From positions 172,318,172-172,382,171 of the forward strand of contig NC_073305.1 of NCBI RefSeq assembly GCF_027595985.1: a stretch of DNA of 64,000 bases, written 5' to 3'. Below, in pieces: positions 1 to 10,135 of the stretch (position 1 is the first letter of the stretch; every line of letters starts with the position of its first letter). The notes below the pieces were generated by a model, which did not search any database, was not told the DNA's origin, and saw only the letters and a list, made by a program, of their open reading frames with translations. Both the position numbers and the translations under genes were made by a program. The DNA comes from Sorex araneus. Taxonomy: Eukaryota; Chordata; Mammalia; Eulipotyphla; Soricidae.

Positions 1-540
1 TTAGTGGATAAAGAAATTGTGGTTTATATGCAAATAAAATTCTATACAGTGATAAGAAAAGATGGAACTTTGCCTATTCTTGCCATTTTGATTCACATTT
101 GCCCTATATCAAGTGATAATAAACCTTGTATCCTATGCTTATTGTCCACCTGGCTTCTCATTTGGTGAAATATCTGGTCAGTTTCTCTTCTTATTTTTGA
201 AGGGTATATGTGTACAAATTTTCATATATATATTATTTTTGTGAGCTCCTTATGTGTCTTGAATATCTTGCCCTTTGTAAGATATATGGTGTGAATATTT
301 TCCCCTTTTCTGTAGTGGGATGGTATTTTTCCTACCCATCATCAGCATCCCCATCATCACTATCATGATGAAATATTGCCATTTGTTCAATTATGACCTC
401 TGAGCTGGGTATCTTACACATTCTGATAATACAGTTAGGAACTCTGAAGAACTTCTAGAGAAGTACTCAAGTTTTTGAAACCTTCACTAATCTGCCTAAA
501 GTTATGCAGCTAATTAATGACAGAGTGAGACTTTGCACCT
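1..540. other. AT-rich intergenic DNA, nothing recognised
   Basis: No gene, young SINE or RNA signature is visible. Reading frames on both strands are short. Confidence 0.5.
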
Positions 541-559
541 ATGAATATTTAACCCGTTA

Positions 560-597
560 CCCCCCCCCCCCTCCACACACACACAGACACACACACT
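560..597. repeat. C homopolymer followed by (CA)n
   Basis: A run of about 12 C is followed by an interrupted CA repeat. Confidence 0.85.
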
Positions 598-750
598 CCA
601 GCCAAGAGCTAGGCCTATCGCAGTACAACTGATACACTGCTGATAAATCCTGAGCTGTATCTTTTCACTGAAGGGATCAGTAGGCCTCCCACTATATACT
701 TTAAATGCATTGCTTGTATCATTTGTGAATTGTATCTCAACAAAGCCATT

Positions 751-754
751 ATGA

Positions 755-806
<52 letters not shown>

Positions 807-998
807 AGGAAGGAAGGAAGGAAGGAAGGAAGGAAGGAAGGAAGGAAGGAAGGAAGGAAGGAAGGAAGGAAGGAAGGAAGGAAGGAAGGAAAGAAAGAGA
901 GAGAGAGAGAGAAGGAAGGAAGGAAGGAAGGAAGGAAGGAAGGAAGGAAGGAAGGAAGGAAGGAAGGAAGGAAGGAAGGAAGGAAGGAAGGAAGGAAG
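751..998. repeat. (GAAA)n-(GGAA)n compound microsatellite
   Basis: GAAA units change to a long GGAA array, broken once by a short GA tract near 897-911, then GGAA again. All long reading frames here are translations of the repeat. Long GGAA arrays are multimeric ETS-type binding sites in other mammals; no function is implied here. Confidence 0.95.
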
Positions 999-1035
999 AC
1001 AAAAAAAAAGAAAAGAAAACCACTATAGTTCTTTA

Positions 1036-1187
1036 GAGACTTGACTTGCAAGCAGATGATTCCTGTTTGATCCCCAGCACCCCATAAATCCCCTGAGTAT
1101 TGCTATAGCAATCCCTGAGCACAGAATCAGGAATAAGCCCTAGGAGAAGTGCTGGGTGTAGCACAACACACACACACACACGAAAAA
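1036..1187 (+). mobile_element. Diverged SOR-type SINE
   Basis: Old copy. The B-box region and the body phrases (CCCCTGAGTATTGC, CCCTGAGCACAGAATCAGGA) are recognisable. The tail has turned into a CA repeat at 1168-1183. Confidence 0.7.
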
Positions 1188-1215
1188 AGATAATTATATG
1201 TTGTTCCTTAAGAAC

Positions 1216-1372
1216 TGCATACAGGGACCACAGCGATAGGGCATGTGTCTTATGCATGGCTGACACAGGTTTGAGCCCTGACATTCCTCCAAACCCACCA
1301 GGAGTGATCCCTGAGTGCAGAGCCCAAAACCCTGAGTACTTCTGGGTTTGACAACCCCCCACCCAAAAATAA
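1216..1372 (+). mobile_element. Diverged SOR-type SINE
   Basis: The degenerate head (ACAGCGATAGGGCATGTG) and body (CCAGGAGTGATCCCTGAGTG) are readable. The tail is A-rich. Confidence 0.7.
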
Positions 1373-1613
1373 AGAGAACCACATACAGGCTAATTAAGCA
1401 CTTGATTTGTTTCTTATACTACAATTTGTAATACAATGGATAAAAGGCTATGTGCATGCTTGGCATGACATGGTCCTCCAAACACACAGGTGGGACCCTC
1501 GAGCAAGCATTGCCAGGAGTGGCCTCCCAAAAGAAAAAGAAAACACAAAACAAAATAATGGGTGATGCAATAAAGATGTTAAGGTAATTTAATTAAAAAC
1601 AAATGAAAAAAAA

Positions 1614-1787
1614 TTTTTTTTTGCTTTTTGGGTCACAACCAGTGATGCACAGGGGTTACTCCTGGCTTTGCACTCAGGAATTACACATGGCGGTGCTCAC
1701 GGGACCATATGGGATGCTGGAAATTGAACCCGGGTTGGCCGCATGCAAGGCAAACACCCTACCTGCTGTGCTATCACTCCAGCCCCC
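1614..1787 (-). mobile_element. SOR-type SINE, full length with target-site duplication
   Basis: On the minus strand the element runs from its head at 1787 to the A-tail at 1614. The duplication aaaaacaaatgaaaaa flanks it at 1595-1610 and 1788-1803. Confidence 0.95.
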
Positions 1788-1797
1788 AAAAACAAAT

Positions 1798-1910
1798 GAA
1801 AAATTTTTTAAGAAAAAGAAATGAAAGCTGAAAGAGAAAACATGTTTGCATGTGTAATGTCCAAAGAGAGATTATCACACTAACAGTTTTATACACCTTA
1901 GTTCAACATA
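1798..1910 (+). repeat. Local duplication, copy 1
   Basis: About 110 bp that recur at 2125-2230, ending in the same GTTCAACATA. Copy 1 carries a small insertion near its end (TTATACACC). Confidence 0.85.
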
Positions 1911-1946
1911 TGATAAGATAGTTCAATAAAAAAAAAAAAGAATGAA

Positions 1947-2110
1947 GGGACTGGAGCCATAGCACAGTGGGTAGGGCATTTGCCTTGCATGCGGTCAACC
2001 CGGGTTGGATTCCCAGCATCCAATATGGTCCCCTGAGCACCGCCAGGAGTAATTCCTGAGTGCAGAGCCAGGAGTAAACACTGTGCATCGCCAGGTGTGA
2101 CCCTCTCTCA
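1947..2110 (+). mobile_element. SOR-type SINE between two copies of a local duplication
   Basis: Full-length body with a weak tail. Flanks aaaaaagaatgaa and aaaaaatgaatgaa are a probable, slightly decayed target-site duplication. Confidence 0.9.
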
Positions 2111-2124
2111 ACAAAAAATGAATG

Positions 2125-2230
2125 AAAATTTATTTAAGAAAAAGAAATGAAAACTAAAAGAGAAATCATTTTTGTGTGTGTAATGTCCAAAGAGAGGTTA
2201 TCACAATAACCGTTTCCTTAGTTCAACATA
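2125..2230 (+). repeat. Local duplication, copy 2
   Basis: Partner of 1798-1910 in the same orientation. The shared core TAATGTCCAAAGAGAG is exact in both copies. Confidence 0.85.
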
Positions 2231-2724
2231 AAGGTATGAGCTCATTTTGTAGCAGAGATTAATACCTTGTAAATTGTTCTAATCTATTTGCTCATACCTT
2301 CATCATTATGTGGGAACACTGTGCAAAACTTAGCAGGTAAACAGTATTAATCATAGCAAGGCTACTGTTCACTTAATAAGCTCATTAAGTTATCAGACCT
2401 TTGGAGCATTAGATGAAGTAACATTCTTTTCAGAAAATGTGATTTATTGACTTTCCAAAAACGTTTCATTTTCAATAAACGTCCCACTCAGGCACAGTCA
2501 CTGCAGGCCCTCAAAATTCACCAGGGGAAATAAATGTTGTTTAATTAAATCTCTACATCCCAAGTAGAGCAGTGATTGATTCCATGGTATGAGTTAGAAA
2601 AATTCCTTCATTGAATAAATGAAAATATAATTTATTTTGCCAGATTAATGTCTTTAATATTCAGTCATTTTAATAAAATTTAGTTCACCACATTGTCCTG
2701 AGTTAAAACTTTTTAAAAAAAACT

Positions 2725-2902
2725 CTCGTTAAAGAGAGAGAAAGAAGGAAAATACCTTCCATAGAGATATCCAGGAGGGAAATTGGGGACGCTGGTGGTG
2801 GGAAATGTGCACTGTGGAGGGACAGGTGTTGGAACATTATATGACTGAAACCCAGTAGCGAACAGCTTTGTAACTGTTATAAATAAATAAATAAATATAA
2901 AC
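2725..2902 (+). mobile_element. LINE-1 3' end
   Basis: A GA-rich stretch leads into a terminal block (ACTGAAACCCAGTAGCGAAC, then CTTTGTAACTGT) and an (AAAT)n tail. The same block ends the elements at 34700, 38040, 61160 and 62905, and on the minus strand at 15340; the 60820-61495 copy also has an ORF2 C-terminus, which identifies it as L1. Confidence 0.75.
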
Positions 2903-2959
2903 CTCGTGTTTTGGAACTACAGATTTTTTTAAAATTTTACAGGAAGTTGGAGAGTCTTA

Positions 2960-3156
2960 GCAGTGCTCAAGGGGCGCTGAGGGCCACTGCTGGCAACACT
3001 CAACCCAGTCTCAAAAACCAAGCCATATCTCCACCTGCTCCATCCACGGGCACCAGCGCACATGTACAGGGATGCATGAGCAGGGGTGGAAGTCAGACCT
3101 CACACGTAAGAGGCATGTGCTCTGAACCTTTAAGCTCTCCGAACTACATCCCAGCC
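2960..3156 (-). mobile_element. Very diverged tRNA-type SINE
   Basis: The reverse complement has a degraded head (GGGATGTAGTTCGGAGAGC) and body fragments such as AGCAGTGGCC. The call rests on pattern only. Confidence 0.45.
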
Positions 3157-3199
3157 TTGGAACTGAAGACTGCGGGGAGGCGTCTCTCCGGGCAATATT

Positions 3200-3320
3200 C
3201 AGGAGGGTGGGTCAGTACAAGGGCTCTCTGCATGGAGCTGCTTAAGCCCTGAGGGATGGGATACCGCCGCCACGTGCAAGGCAAGCCTTCAGCCCCCGGA
3301 CTCTCTCCAGTCAGCCCTGG
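3200..3320 (-). mobile_element. Very diverged SINE fragment
   Basis: Fragments such as GTGCAAGGCAAGCCTTCAG on the plus strand match the complement of the SOR head. Confidence 0.4.
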
Positions 3321-3941
3321 GTACGAAGGAAAGTCACGTAACACTACCGCAAGTCACCAACGGGGCAAGTCACAATGTGGCTGCGTGTGCGTAGGCTGGA
3401 AACGTAGGAGTTGATGGCCATAGAACAGACTCACCTCATCGGAGTGCGCTAAGCCAACTTTCCAATGTTAGACATAAGCAAGGGGAGAGGAAACAATTAT
3501 GGATTGACAGGGTCTTCCTTGAGTAGTATGTATTCACCTGGAGTTGTTGGAAATTAAGTGATTCTACTATAGATTCTGCTACAGAGTTCCGCCACCCCCC
3601 AGAACTCACGGCTGCTTCTCCCGGAAGGGAGCATAAAATGAGGCCCCCATAACCCTGCCACTGGACCCTGCACCAGCCTGTTTCCACTTGGAGTGTCCCA
3701 GAGGGGGGTGGGTGAGAGCCCTTCACCCCCAAGGGACCCAGTCCTGGCAGCAGACCTCCACTACCCAACCACCACCACGCTCCAGGCCACTTTTCACATG
3801 CTCTGGCCGAGCCTCACGCATGAGTGAACATATTCCTGGATTACACAGCCAGGAAGTCATGCAACACATCATCATAGAGGGATAGAGGGATATATATATG
3901 TGCATATATACATATACATATACATATAACATATATATATG

Positions 3942-4208
3942 CCTCTCGGAGAGCCCTGCAAGCTACCGAGAGTATCCCACTCACATGGCAGAGCCTGACA
4001 AGCTCCCGTGGCATACTCGATATGCCAAAAATAGTAACGATAGGTCTCATCCCCCTGACCCTGAAAGAGCCTCCAATTGTTGGGAAAGACGAGTAAGGAG
4101 AGGCTGCTAAAATCTCAGGGCTGGGGTGAATGTAGATGTTACTGATGTTAATGGTGCCCGCTTGAATGAATCAATGAACAACGAGATGACAGTGCTACAG
4201 TGACAGTG
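3942..4208 (+). mobile_element. SOR/RTE hybrid SINE, long-body form lacking the tRNA head
   Basis: It starts inside the body (CCTCTCGGAGAGCC) after a (TA)n tract. It shares the 5' part of the hybrid body (GATATGCCAAAAATAGTAAC) and the 3' end (GGTGCCCGCTTGAATGAATC, then ACAGTGCTACAGTG). Between them, 4043-4125 keeps about 80 bp that the other copies lack. That segment matches the region upstream of the RTE start codon (reverse complement of about 58505-58592): both contain GACCCTG-AAGAGC and then AGGAGAGGCT-CTAAAATCTCAGGG. This looks like an ancestral or intermediate form. Confidence 0.9.
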
Positions 4209-4435
4209 AACTAGAAATCAAATGCATGTAAATAAACTTCATTTTTTAGAGGTGCTTATCCAAAATTATGGTTCAAGATTTACTCATTATTGGATATCTA
4301 ATCAGTTATTTGAGTCTGGTTGCAAACTCCTCAAGCAATTTTCCATCTTGAATTTTCTTACCAAGCTCCATAGTCTATCATAAATAAACCAAACAGTCTG
4401 TCGCACATAATACTGTGAGGTATCTTTGAGTAGGG

Positions 4436-4583
4436 GCAGGGGATGCCACGCCTGGTGGTGTTCAGGGCTACTCCTTTTTCTGTGCTCAGGAATCACTCTT
4501 ATTTGGGCTCAGCTGACTATATCGGGGGCCAGGGATTGAACCTGGATCTGCTATGTGTGAGGCAGATGATTTATGCTACACCT
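4436..4583 (-). mobile_element. Diverged SOR-type SINE
   Basis: Old copy. The complement of the body (GTGCTCAGGAATCACTC) and of the B-box region (GGGATTGAACCTGG) is readable. A purine-rich tract follows at 4584-4650. Confidence 0.7.
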
Positions 4584-4684
4584 GGAAAGAAGGAAAGAAG
4601 GGAGGAGGGAAGGAAGAGAAAGAAGTGAGGGGAGAGAAAGAGAGAGATATTGAAGGGAGAATATAGGCTTGTAAAGCAAGTCAA

Positions 4685-4867
4685 AATTTTTTTATTCTGG
4701 TTTCATTTGGGGGCCACACCTGGCAGTGCTCAGGACCTACTTCTGCCTCAGTGCTTAGGGATCATTCCTGGTAGGGTTTGGGGAACCATACATGGTGCCC
4801 GGGATTGAATGAAGAGCAGCCTCATGCAAAGCAAGCCCCACACCTGCTGCATTCTCTCTCTAGTCTC
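4685..4867 (-). mobile_element. Diverged SOR-type SINE
   Basis: Old full-length copy with GGCAGTGCTCAGG and GTGCCCGGGATTGAA. The tail is T-rich at 4686-4693 on the plus strand. Confidence 0.75.
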
Positions 4868-4987
4868 TTAGCTTAATATATTTTGATTATTTCTACCAAT
4901 GGGTAGTGACTTCATATTATAAAACCCTATATCATAAGACCCTATATCATATCATATTATAAGACCCTATAATTCACAGCTATATCA

Positions 4988-5128
4988 AATTTTGGGTTTG
5001 TTTTCAGGCCACACCTGTGGTGCTTGGGGATCATTCCTGTAAGTGCTCAGGTTTGCTAAGGATTGAACCCAGGTCAGCCATGTGCAAAGCTAAGTGCCCT
5101 ACCTGCTGTACTATCTCTCCAGTCCCCA
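4988..5128 (-). mobile_element. Diverged SOR-type SINE
   Basis: Old copy with a shortened body. The head complement GCCCTACCTGCTGTACTATC is clear. Confidence 0.8.
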
Positions 5129-5711
5129 GCCTTTACCATTTTAATTAAGTTTGATCCTCATTACAGAGTGGAAAGATATCATTAGGTCATCTCAGCTTAT
5201 GAGAGCTCAGTAAGAATTAGAGGGCTGAATAGTCATGTCTCAGAACAAAAACATTGTTTAACAATAAAACTGAGATTCAAAAGTGGTTCTGGTATTTTTA
5301 TTAAAACTCTTAATGACTGTCTACTGAGAAACTGGAAAAATTTGGTTTCCATTCTGGTATTCTGACCGTAAGTGTGACTCAGCTATTCTTTCCCTTTTGT
5401 TCTATTGTGTGTGCTACGCATAACTTTCCCTTGATTATTTCCTAAATAATATTTCTACAGAATAAATATTTGTTTGACTACCTTCTGATAATCTAGTGGG
5501 TTTGCCCTTACAGAGCTCTTATTCTGTACTTCCTCAGAAAATATTTTATAGATAATCTTCCATGACTTTGTGAGGGTACTGTGATAAACAACAAAAATAG
5601 TCTTAGAATATATTACGTGAATTTTCCCATGAGGAAATACCAGGCAAACCTTTATTGCAAGACCTTCTAGATTAACTAATGTATACTTCCTTTAAATAAA
5701 TTTATTTTGTT
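5129..5711. other. AT-rich unique DNA, nothing recognised
   Basis: No gene or young repeat seen between two SINE clusters. Confidence 0.5.
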
Positions 5712-5888
5712 CTGGGGGTTGGAGAAATAGCACAGCGGGTAGGGCATTTGCCGTATATGCAGCCAAACCAGGTTCGATTCCCAGCATCCCATATGGTCCC
5801 CCGAGCACCGCCAGGGGTAATTCCTGAGTGCAGAGCCAGGAGTAACCCCTGAGCATCACCAGGTGTGCCCCAAAAATGAAAGAAAAAC
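5712..5888 (+). mobile_element. SOR-type SINE with target-site duplication
   Basis: A-box match TAGCACAGCGGG and B-box match GGTTCGATTCC are both present. Duplication aaatttattttgtt at 5698-5711 and 5889-5902. Confidence 0.95.
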
Positions 5889-5948
5889 AAATTTATTTTG
5901 TTTTTTCATAACTTGGGGGATCACACCCAATGGTGCTCAGGAGCTATT

Positions 5949-6089
5949 CCTTCCTTCCTTCCTTCCTTCCTTCCTTCCTTCCTTCCTTCCTTCCTTCCTT
6001 CCTTCCTTCCTTCCTTCCTTCCTTCCTTCCTTCCTTCCTTCCTTCCTTCCTCCCCTCCTTCCCTCCTTCCTTCTTTCCCTCCTTCCTTT
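5949..6089. repeat. (TTCC)n microsatellite
   Basis: A pure TTCC array to about 6050, then an interrupted TTCC/CTCC stretch. It sits at the 3' end of the nested SINE. Long LPSF or EGRK reading frames here are repeat translations. Confidence 0.95.
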
Positions 6090-6218
6090 CGATTTTTTGG
6101 ATCACACACCAATTACTCAGGAGTTACTCCTGGCTCTTCACTCAGGAATTACTCCTGGCGGTGCTCAGGTGACCATATGGGATGCTGAGGATGGAACCGG
6201 GGTCGGCCACATGCAATA
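5949..6218 (-). mobile_element. Nested, 5'-truncated SOR-type SINE with (GGAA)n tail
   Basis: Read on the minus strand it begins mid-head (TTGCATGTGGCCGACC), so the A-box is missing. It continues through a normal body and ends in a GGAA array (5949-6089) where an A-tail is expected. It is flanked by gctcaggagctatt. Confidence 0.85.
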
Positions 6219-6576
6219 GCTCAGGAGCTATTTCTGGTTTTGTTTGGGTGTCACTCCTGGTGGTGTCTGGGGTAACCATGAGGTGCCAGTGTTCAAACCC
6301 AGGCTTCCCACATGCAAAACAAGTGCTCAATCCATTAAGCTATCTCTCTGGACTATCAAGCATACTTTTTAAAATGTCAATATCATTAAAGACAAAGAGA
6401 AACTAAATAAATCTTTCAGCATAAAGAAGACAAAAATAAATAAATATACCCTAAAATATATATACCCTTTTTGATCCTGGGCCAGAAAAAAAAATCCTAC
6501 CAACCCCCTCTCTCCCATGACCTTCACTGTGTCTGTTCTTTCACGGACTGCATTAATGTCCCTGCTAGGGATGATA

Positions 6577-6690
6577 AACACTCTGCTTATTTGGGTGCTC
6601 TGGGGTCACTCCTGGCAGCATGTGGGGACTGACGATGAAACTCGCCCTTTATACAAAGTGTGCAGCTTTGCCCTTTGAGCTTGTCCTGGT
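6577..6690 (-). mobile_element. Very diverged SINE fragment
   Basis: GTCACTCCTGGCAGC and the following words resemble the SOR body complement. The head is lost. Confidence 0.5.
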
Positions 6691-6741
6691 CAAGTGTTAC
6701 CTTATTTCAGCTTTATTAACTAACGTGTAAAGACCTGTTTC

Positions 6742-6893
6742 ATGGGACCAAGGAAGTAGTACAAGAGTTAGGCACTTTCCTGGCACACAGCCAACTCCAG
6801 TTTGATTCTGGTTGCCATATATGGTCTCCTGAGCACAGATCCAGGAGTAGTCCCTGAGCACTGCTACTGTAGCCCAACCCCACTCCCCAAAAG
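6742..6893 (+). mobile_element. Diverged SOR-type SINE
   Basis: Head remnant GAAGTAGTACAAGAGTTAGG, then CATATATGGTCTCCTGAGCAC and AGTAGTCCCTGAGCACTGC. Confidence 0.75.
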
Positions 6894-6934
6894 GCTCATT
6901 TTGTGTTCTGAAAACTCACATAAACATGAGTCTT

Positions 6935-7139
6935 TTTTTTTAAAAAAAATTATTTATTTATTTATTTATTTTTGTGTTTTGGGGTAACACCTGGCAATGC
7001 ACAGGGGTCACTCCTGGCTCTGCACTCAGGAATCACTCCTGACGGTGCTCGGGGGACCATATGGGATGCTGGGGATCGAACCCAGGTTAGCTGCGTGTAA
7101 GGTAAAGGCACTCCCCGCTGTGCTATCACTCCAGCCCCT
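6935..7139 (-). mobile_element. SOR-type SINE with (AAAT)n tail and target-site duplication
   Basis: Full length. The tail on the plus strand is (TTTA)n at about 6950-6972. The duplication aacatgagtctt lies at 6923-6934 and 7140-7151. Confidence 0.95.
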
Positions 7140-7274
7140 AACATGAGTCTTGAAGAGATAGCTAATTACTATACTGATATTAATGCAAAACAATCAACAT
7201 TTATATTTATAAGGTTATTTTACAACCAACTTGTCCTACATTAGACCATGTATCTTGTATCGTGTGTGTCTGTG

Positions 7275-7371
7275 TTTGGGGGCGGAGAGGGGAAAGGGCA
7301 GGCTGGGAATTAGACCCAAGGCCTCACACATGCAAAGCAACTGCTGCACCACTGAATTACCTCCCTGGCCT
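7275..7371 (-). mobile_element. Very diverged SINE fragment
   Basis: GGGAATTAGACCCAAGGCC and CACATGCAAAGCAACTGC match an old head complement. Confidence 0.5.
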
Positions 7372-7530
7372 TCCATCATTCTTCTTACCTGATGTTCATT
7401 TTTTTTCTTTTAATAATTAGCATCCCAAGCCAAATCGCATGAATTATGAAAAATTGAATTGAATAGTTTGCCTAATATCATTATGATTTTTAATTCATAA
7501 ATATTTTCATGTACTTTAGATTATTCTATG

Positions 7531-7788
7531 GACTGAAGCAATAGCACAGCAGGTAGGGCATTTGCCTTGGATGCGACCGCCCCGGGTTCGATTCCTCCAT
7601 CCCTCTCAGAAAGCCCCGAAAGCTACTAAGAGTATCCTGCCCGCACCGAGGAGCCTGGCAAGCTACCCGTGTTGTATTCGATATGCCAAAAAAAGTAAGA
7701 AGTCTCACAATGGAGACGTTACTGGTGCCTGCTCAAGCAAATGGATGAACAACGGTACAACAGTGCTACGGTACTACAGTGCTATTCT
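7531..7788 (+). mobile_element. SOR/RTE hybrid SINE, full length with target-site duplication
   Basis: The tRNA-like head (AATAGCACAGCAGGTAGGGC, then GGGTTCGATTCC) passes into the RTE-derived body (GTATTCGATATGCCAAAAA, then TGGAGACGTTACTGG). It ends in an ACAGTGCTA-type repeat. A perfect duplication agattattctatg lies at 7518-7530 and 7789-7801, which fixes both ends. Confidence 0.95.
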
Positions 7789-7935
7789 AGATTATTCTAT
7801 GTATAGTTGTATAAAGATATGCATTGTAATTTTCTTTTGCTATTTAAGTCTTCTCACACATTTCCCTGCCAGATGTTTTCTTCATTAAATGTTGATCTGG
7901 GAAAGTTGCAATACTTTTTAAAATTATCACATTGA

Positions 7936-8178
7936 GGGGCTGAAGCAATAGCACAGTGGGTAGGGCATTTGCCTTGCACTCAGCCTACCCGGGTTCGATT
8001 CCTCCATCCCTCTCAGAGAGCCTGGCAAGCTACCAAGAGTATCCCGCCTGCATGGCAGAGTCTGGCAGGCTACCCATGGTGAATTCGATATGCCAAAACC
8101 AGTAACAACACAATGGAGACATTACTGGTGCCCGCTTGAGCAAATCAATGAGCAATGGGATGACGGTGACAATGAGCC
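7936..8178 (+). mobile_element. SOR/RTE hybrid SINE, full length
   Basis: Same architecture as the copy 150 bp upstream. It lacks the AGTCTC stretch after the AACAACA motif and ends in GATGACGGTGACAATGA. Confidence 0.95.
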
Positions 8179-8381
8179 CGTAAGAAAAACAATGCCAATT
8201 AAACTACTGCATAATATTGTATTTTATCATTTAAAATTATGTTTTATTTGAATTGAATATATGTTTTATTAAAATTGAAACCTTCATTTTTAGACTTATT
8301 TAGCCATTTTTTACTATGTGTTATGTTTCCTTGAAAACAAAAGAAAAAATTAGAGAACAAAATTGATAAAGAAGGCCAAAG

Positions 8382-8532
8382 ACAATACAAGAGGTAAGGT
8401 TTTGCTTGCAGCCAATCCCAGTTTAATCCCCTCCCCTAACTCTGGCACGGTTTTATGGGTCCCCCTGAGGACCAGAGGTCACTCCTGAGCCCACAGCCAG
8501 GAAAGGCCCATCAGCACATCCCCCTCATCCCC
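8382..8532 (+). mobile_element. Diverged SOR-type SINE
   Basis: Head and body are heavily mutated. TCACTCCTGAGCCCACAGCC is the clearest match. Confidence 0.6.
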
Positions 8533-8814
8533 ATTGATAGAGGAATTCTTATCAGGTACATCATAAAAAAGCAACTTACCTGATTCAGTGTTTGAATCCA
8601 AGACATCAACATCTTGTTTTCATATCCTCTTCCGGAGTATCAAGAAACAAGATGCAGGATTGCTTAGAAATGCTCCTTTGTTTTTTTCTGAGTCAACTTT
8701 ATGAGCCACTGCCATCAGTCTGTAAGTTCTGATACTGGTATTTTTCTTTCTCAACTAAATTTAGCATTGCGTTATTTTCTCTCGATTTAATTACACGCTG
8801 CCTTGTATCTCGAA

Positions 8815-8920
8815 GCGGAGCGTTGGTGTTATAGTTCAGTAGGAGAGCACATCGTGCTGCTCCCTGAGTTGATTCCTGGTACTGTAAAAATGATAATAAT
8901 AATAAGTAAATAAATAAGAG
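8815..8920 (+). mobile_element. tRNA-like SINE of another type
   Basis: An A-box-like segment (TATAGTTCAGTAGGAGAGCA) and a B-box-like segment (GAGTTGATTCCTGGTAC) are followed by an (AAT)n/(AAAT)n tail. There is no SOR body. Confidence 0.55.
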
Positions 8921-9334
8921 TAACAGATAGTTCCTAAACATTTGAGGTTGCTACCCAGTGCCTGTTGCCCCAGTCAAGTCACTCACTGTTACAAAGATCA
9001 TGCCGTTATTCTAAGAGCTGTGGCACTGTCCTCCTGTCTTGAGTTGCATCATTGAGTGAATGATGAACCCTTGCACATACCTTAGTGCTAAAAAACTGCT
9101 GCATTCTTTTGTGACCTTCGTTTTCCATTTCCACAAAACATTTTAGTATTGCTCTGCAAGAAAAGAATTTTTCTCTTCACTGATGAGGAATATTTGCTTC
9201 GGTATCCTGAACAAACAAGTAAGATTCAGAAATTCATATGAATTTAGAGTACTGTTAAACTGATGATTTTTTCTCCCAGCAGCATCAGGGTTTTTTCAAG
9301 AGCATTTTCATAACACTGAAATATTTCTGATTGA

Positions 9335-9580
9335 TAGATAGCACAGTGGGTAGGATGTTTGCCTTGCATACGGCCGACCTGGATTTGATTCTTTCGTCCC
9401 TCTTGGAGAGCCCGACAAGGTGCCGAGAGTATCCTGCCTGCAAGGCAGAATCTGGCAAGCTTCCTGTGGTGTATTTGATTTGCCAAAAACAGTAACAACA
9501 AGTCTCACAATGGAGACATTACTGGTGCCCGCTCGAGCAAATCGATGAACAACGGAGACAACAGTGCTACGGTGTTCTGT
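9335..9580 (+). mobile_element. SOR/RTE hybrid SINE
   Basis: The head is a little eroded at its first bases. The body is complete from CCCTCTTGGAGAGCC to CAACAGTGCTACGGTG. Confidence 0.92.
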
Positions 9581-9641
9581 GGAGCCACTAAAAACCTTGG
9601 AGAGCTTGCCAGCAAAAACTGAGAAAAAATTGTGCGTGATT

Positions 9642-9820
9642 GGGGCTGGAGCACTAGTACAGTGGGTAGGGCATTTGCCTTGCATGCGGTCGACCCAGGT
9701 TCGATTCCCAGCATCCCATATGGTCCTCTGAGCACTGCCAGGGGTGATTCCTGAGTGCAGAGCCAGGAGTGACCCCTGTGCATTGCCAGGTGTGACCCAT
9801 AAAGCAAAAAAGAAAAAAAA
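9642..9820 (+). mobile_element. SOR-type SINE with target-site duplication
   Basis: Nearly intact, 60 bp after a hybrid SINE. Flanked by aaaaaattgtgcgtg (before) and aaaaaattgtgcatg (after), one mismatch. Confidence 0.95.
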
Positions 9821-9906
9821 AGAAAAAAATTGTGCATGCAATCTGAGCCTCTTTGCTCCTTCTTAAATTAAGCTAATTTTCTCTTTTGTTTCTGATGTTT
9901 GTTTGC

Positions 9907-10021
9907 TTGTTTAGGGGCCACACCTGGCCATGCCCAGGGTTTACTCCTCACTCCATACTCCTCCGGAATCACTCCTGACCGTGCCCGGGGGAGGCCACAT
10001 CCAAGGAAAATGCTGCGCCCA
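9907..10021 (-). mobile_element. Shortened SOR-type SINE
   Basis: The 3' two thirds are present and the head is mostly lost. A probable duplication, aaattaagctaattttc and aaattacgctaattttc, lies at about 9865 and 10021. Confidence 0.75.
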
Positions 10022-10135
10022 AATTACGCTAATTTTCACGTGTGTTCTTTGTCTTGGCTCTCTTAGATTTATCTACAGGGATTAAATTGTAGTCATCCCT
10101 GGTGATAACAAAGTCGGAAGTGTGTCCTGAGACTG

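Larger units (their letters stand above)
5899..6354 (-). mobile_element. Old SOR-type SINE split by a nested insertion
   Basis: The older copy is in two parts, 5899-5948 and 6219-6354, interrupted by the element at 5949-6218. The two parts join exactly at a 14-bp direct repeat, gctcaggagctatt (5935-5948 and 6219-6232). Confidence 0.85.

Noticed and set aside
749..1051. KEGR/LPSF-type frames in GGAA and TTCC arrays (also at 5921-6219, 18749-19013, 48684-49191)
   Set aside because: Direct translations of tetranucleotide repeats.
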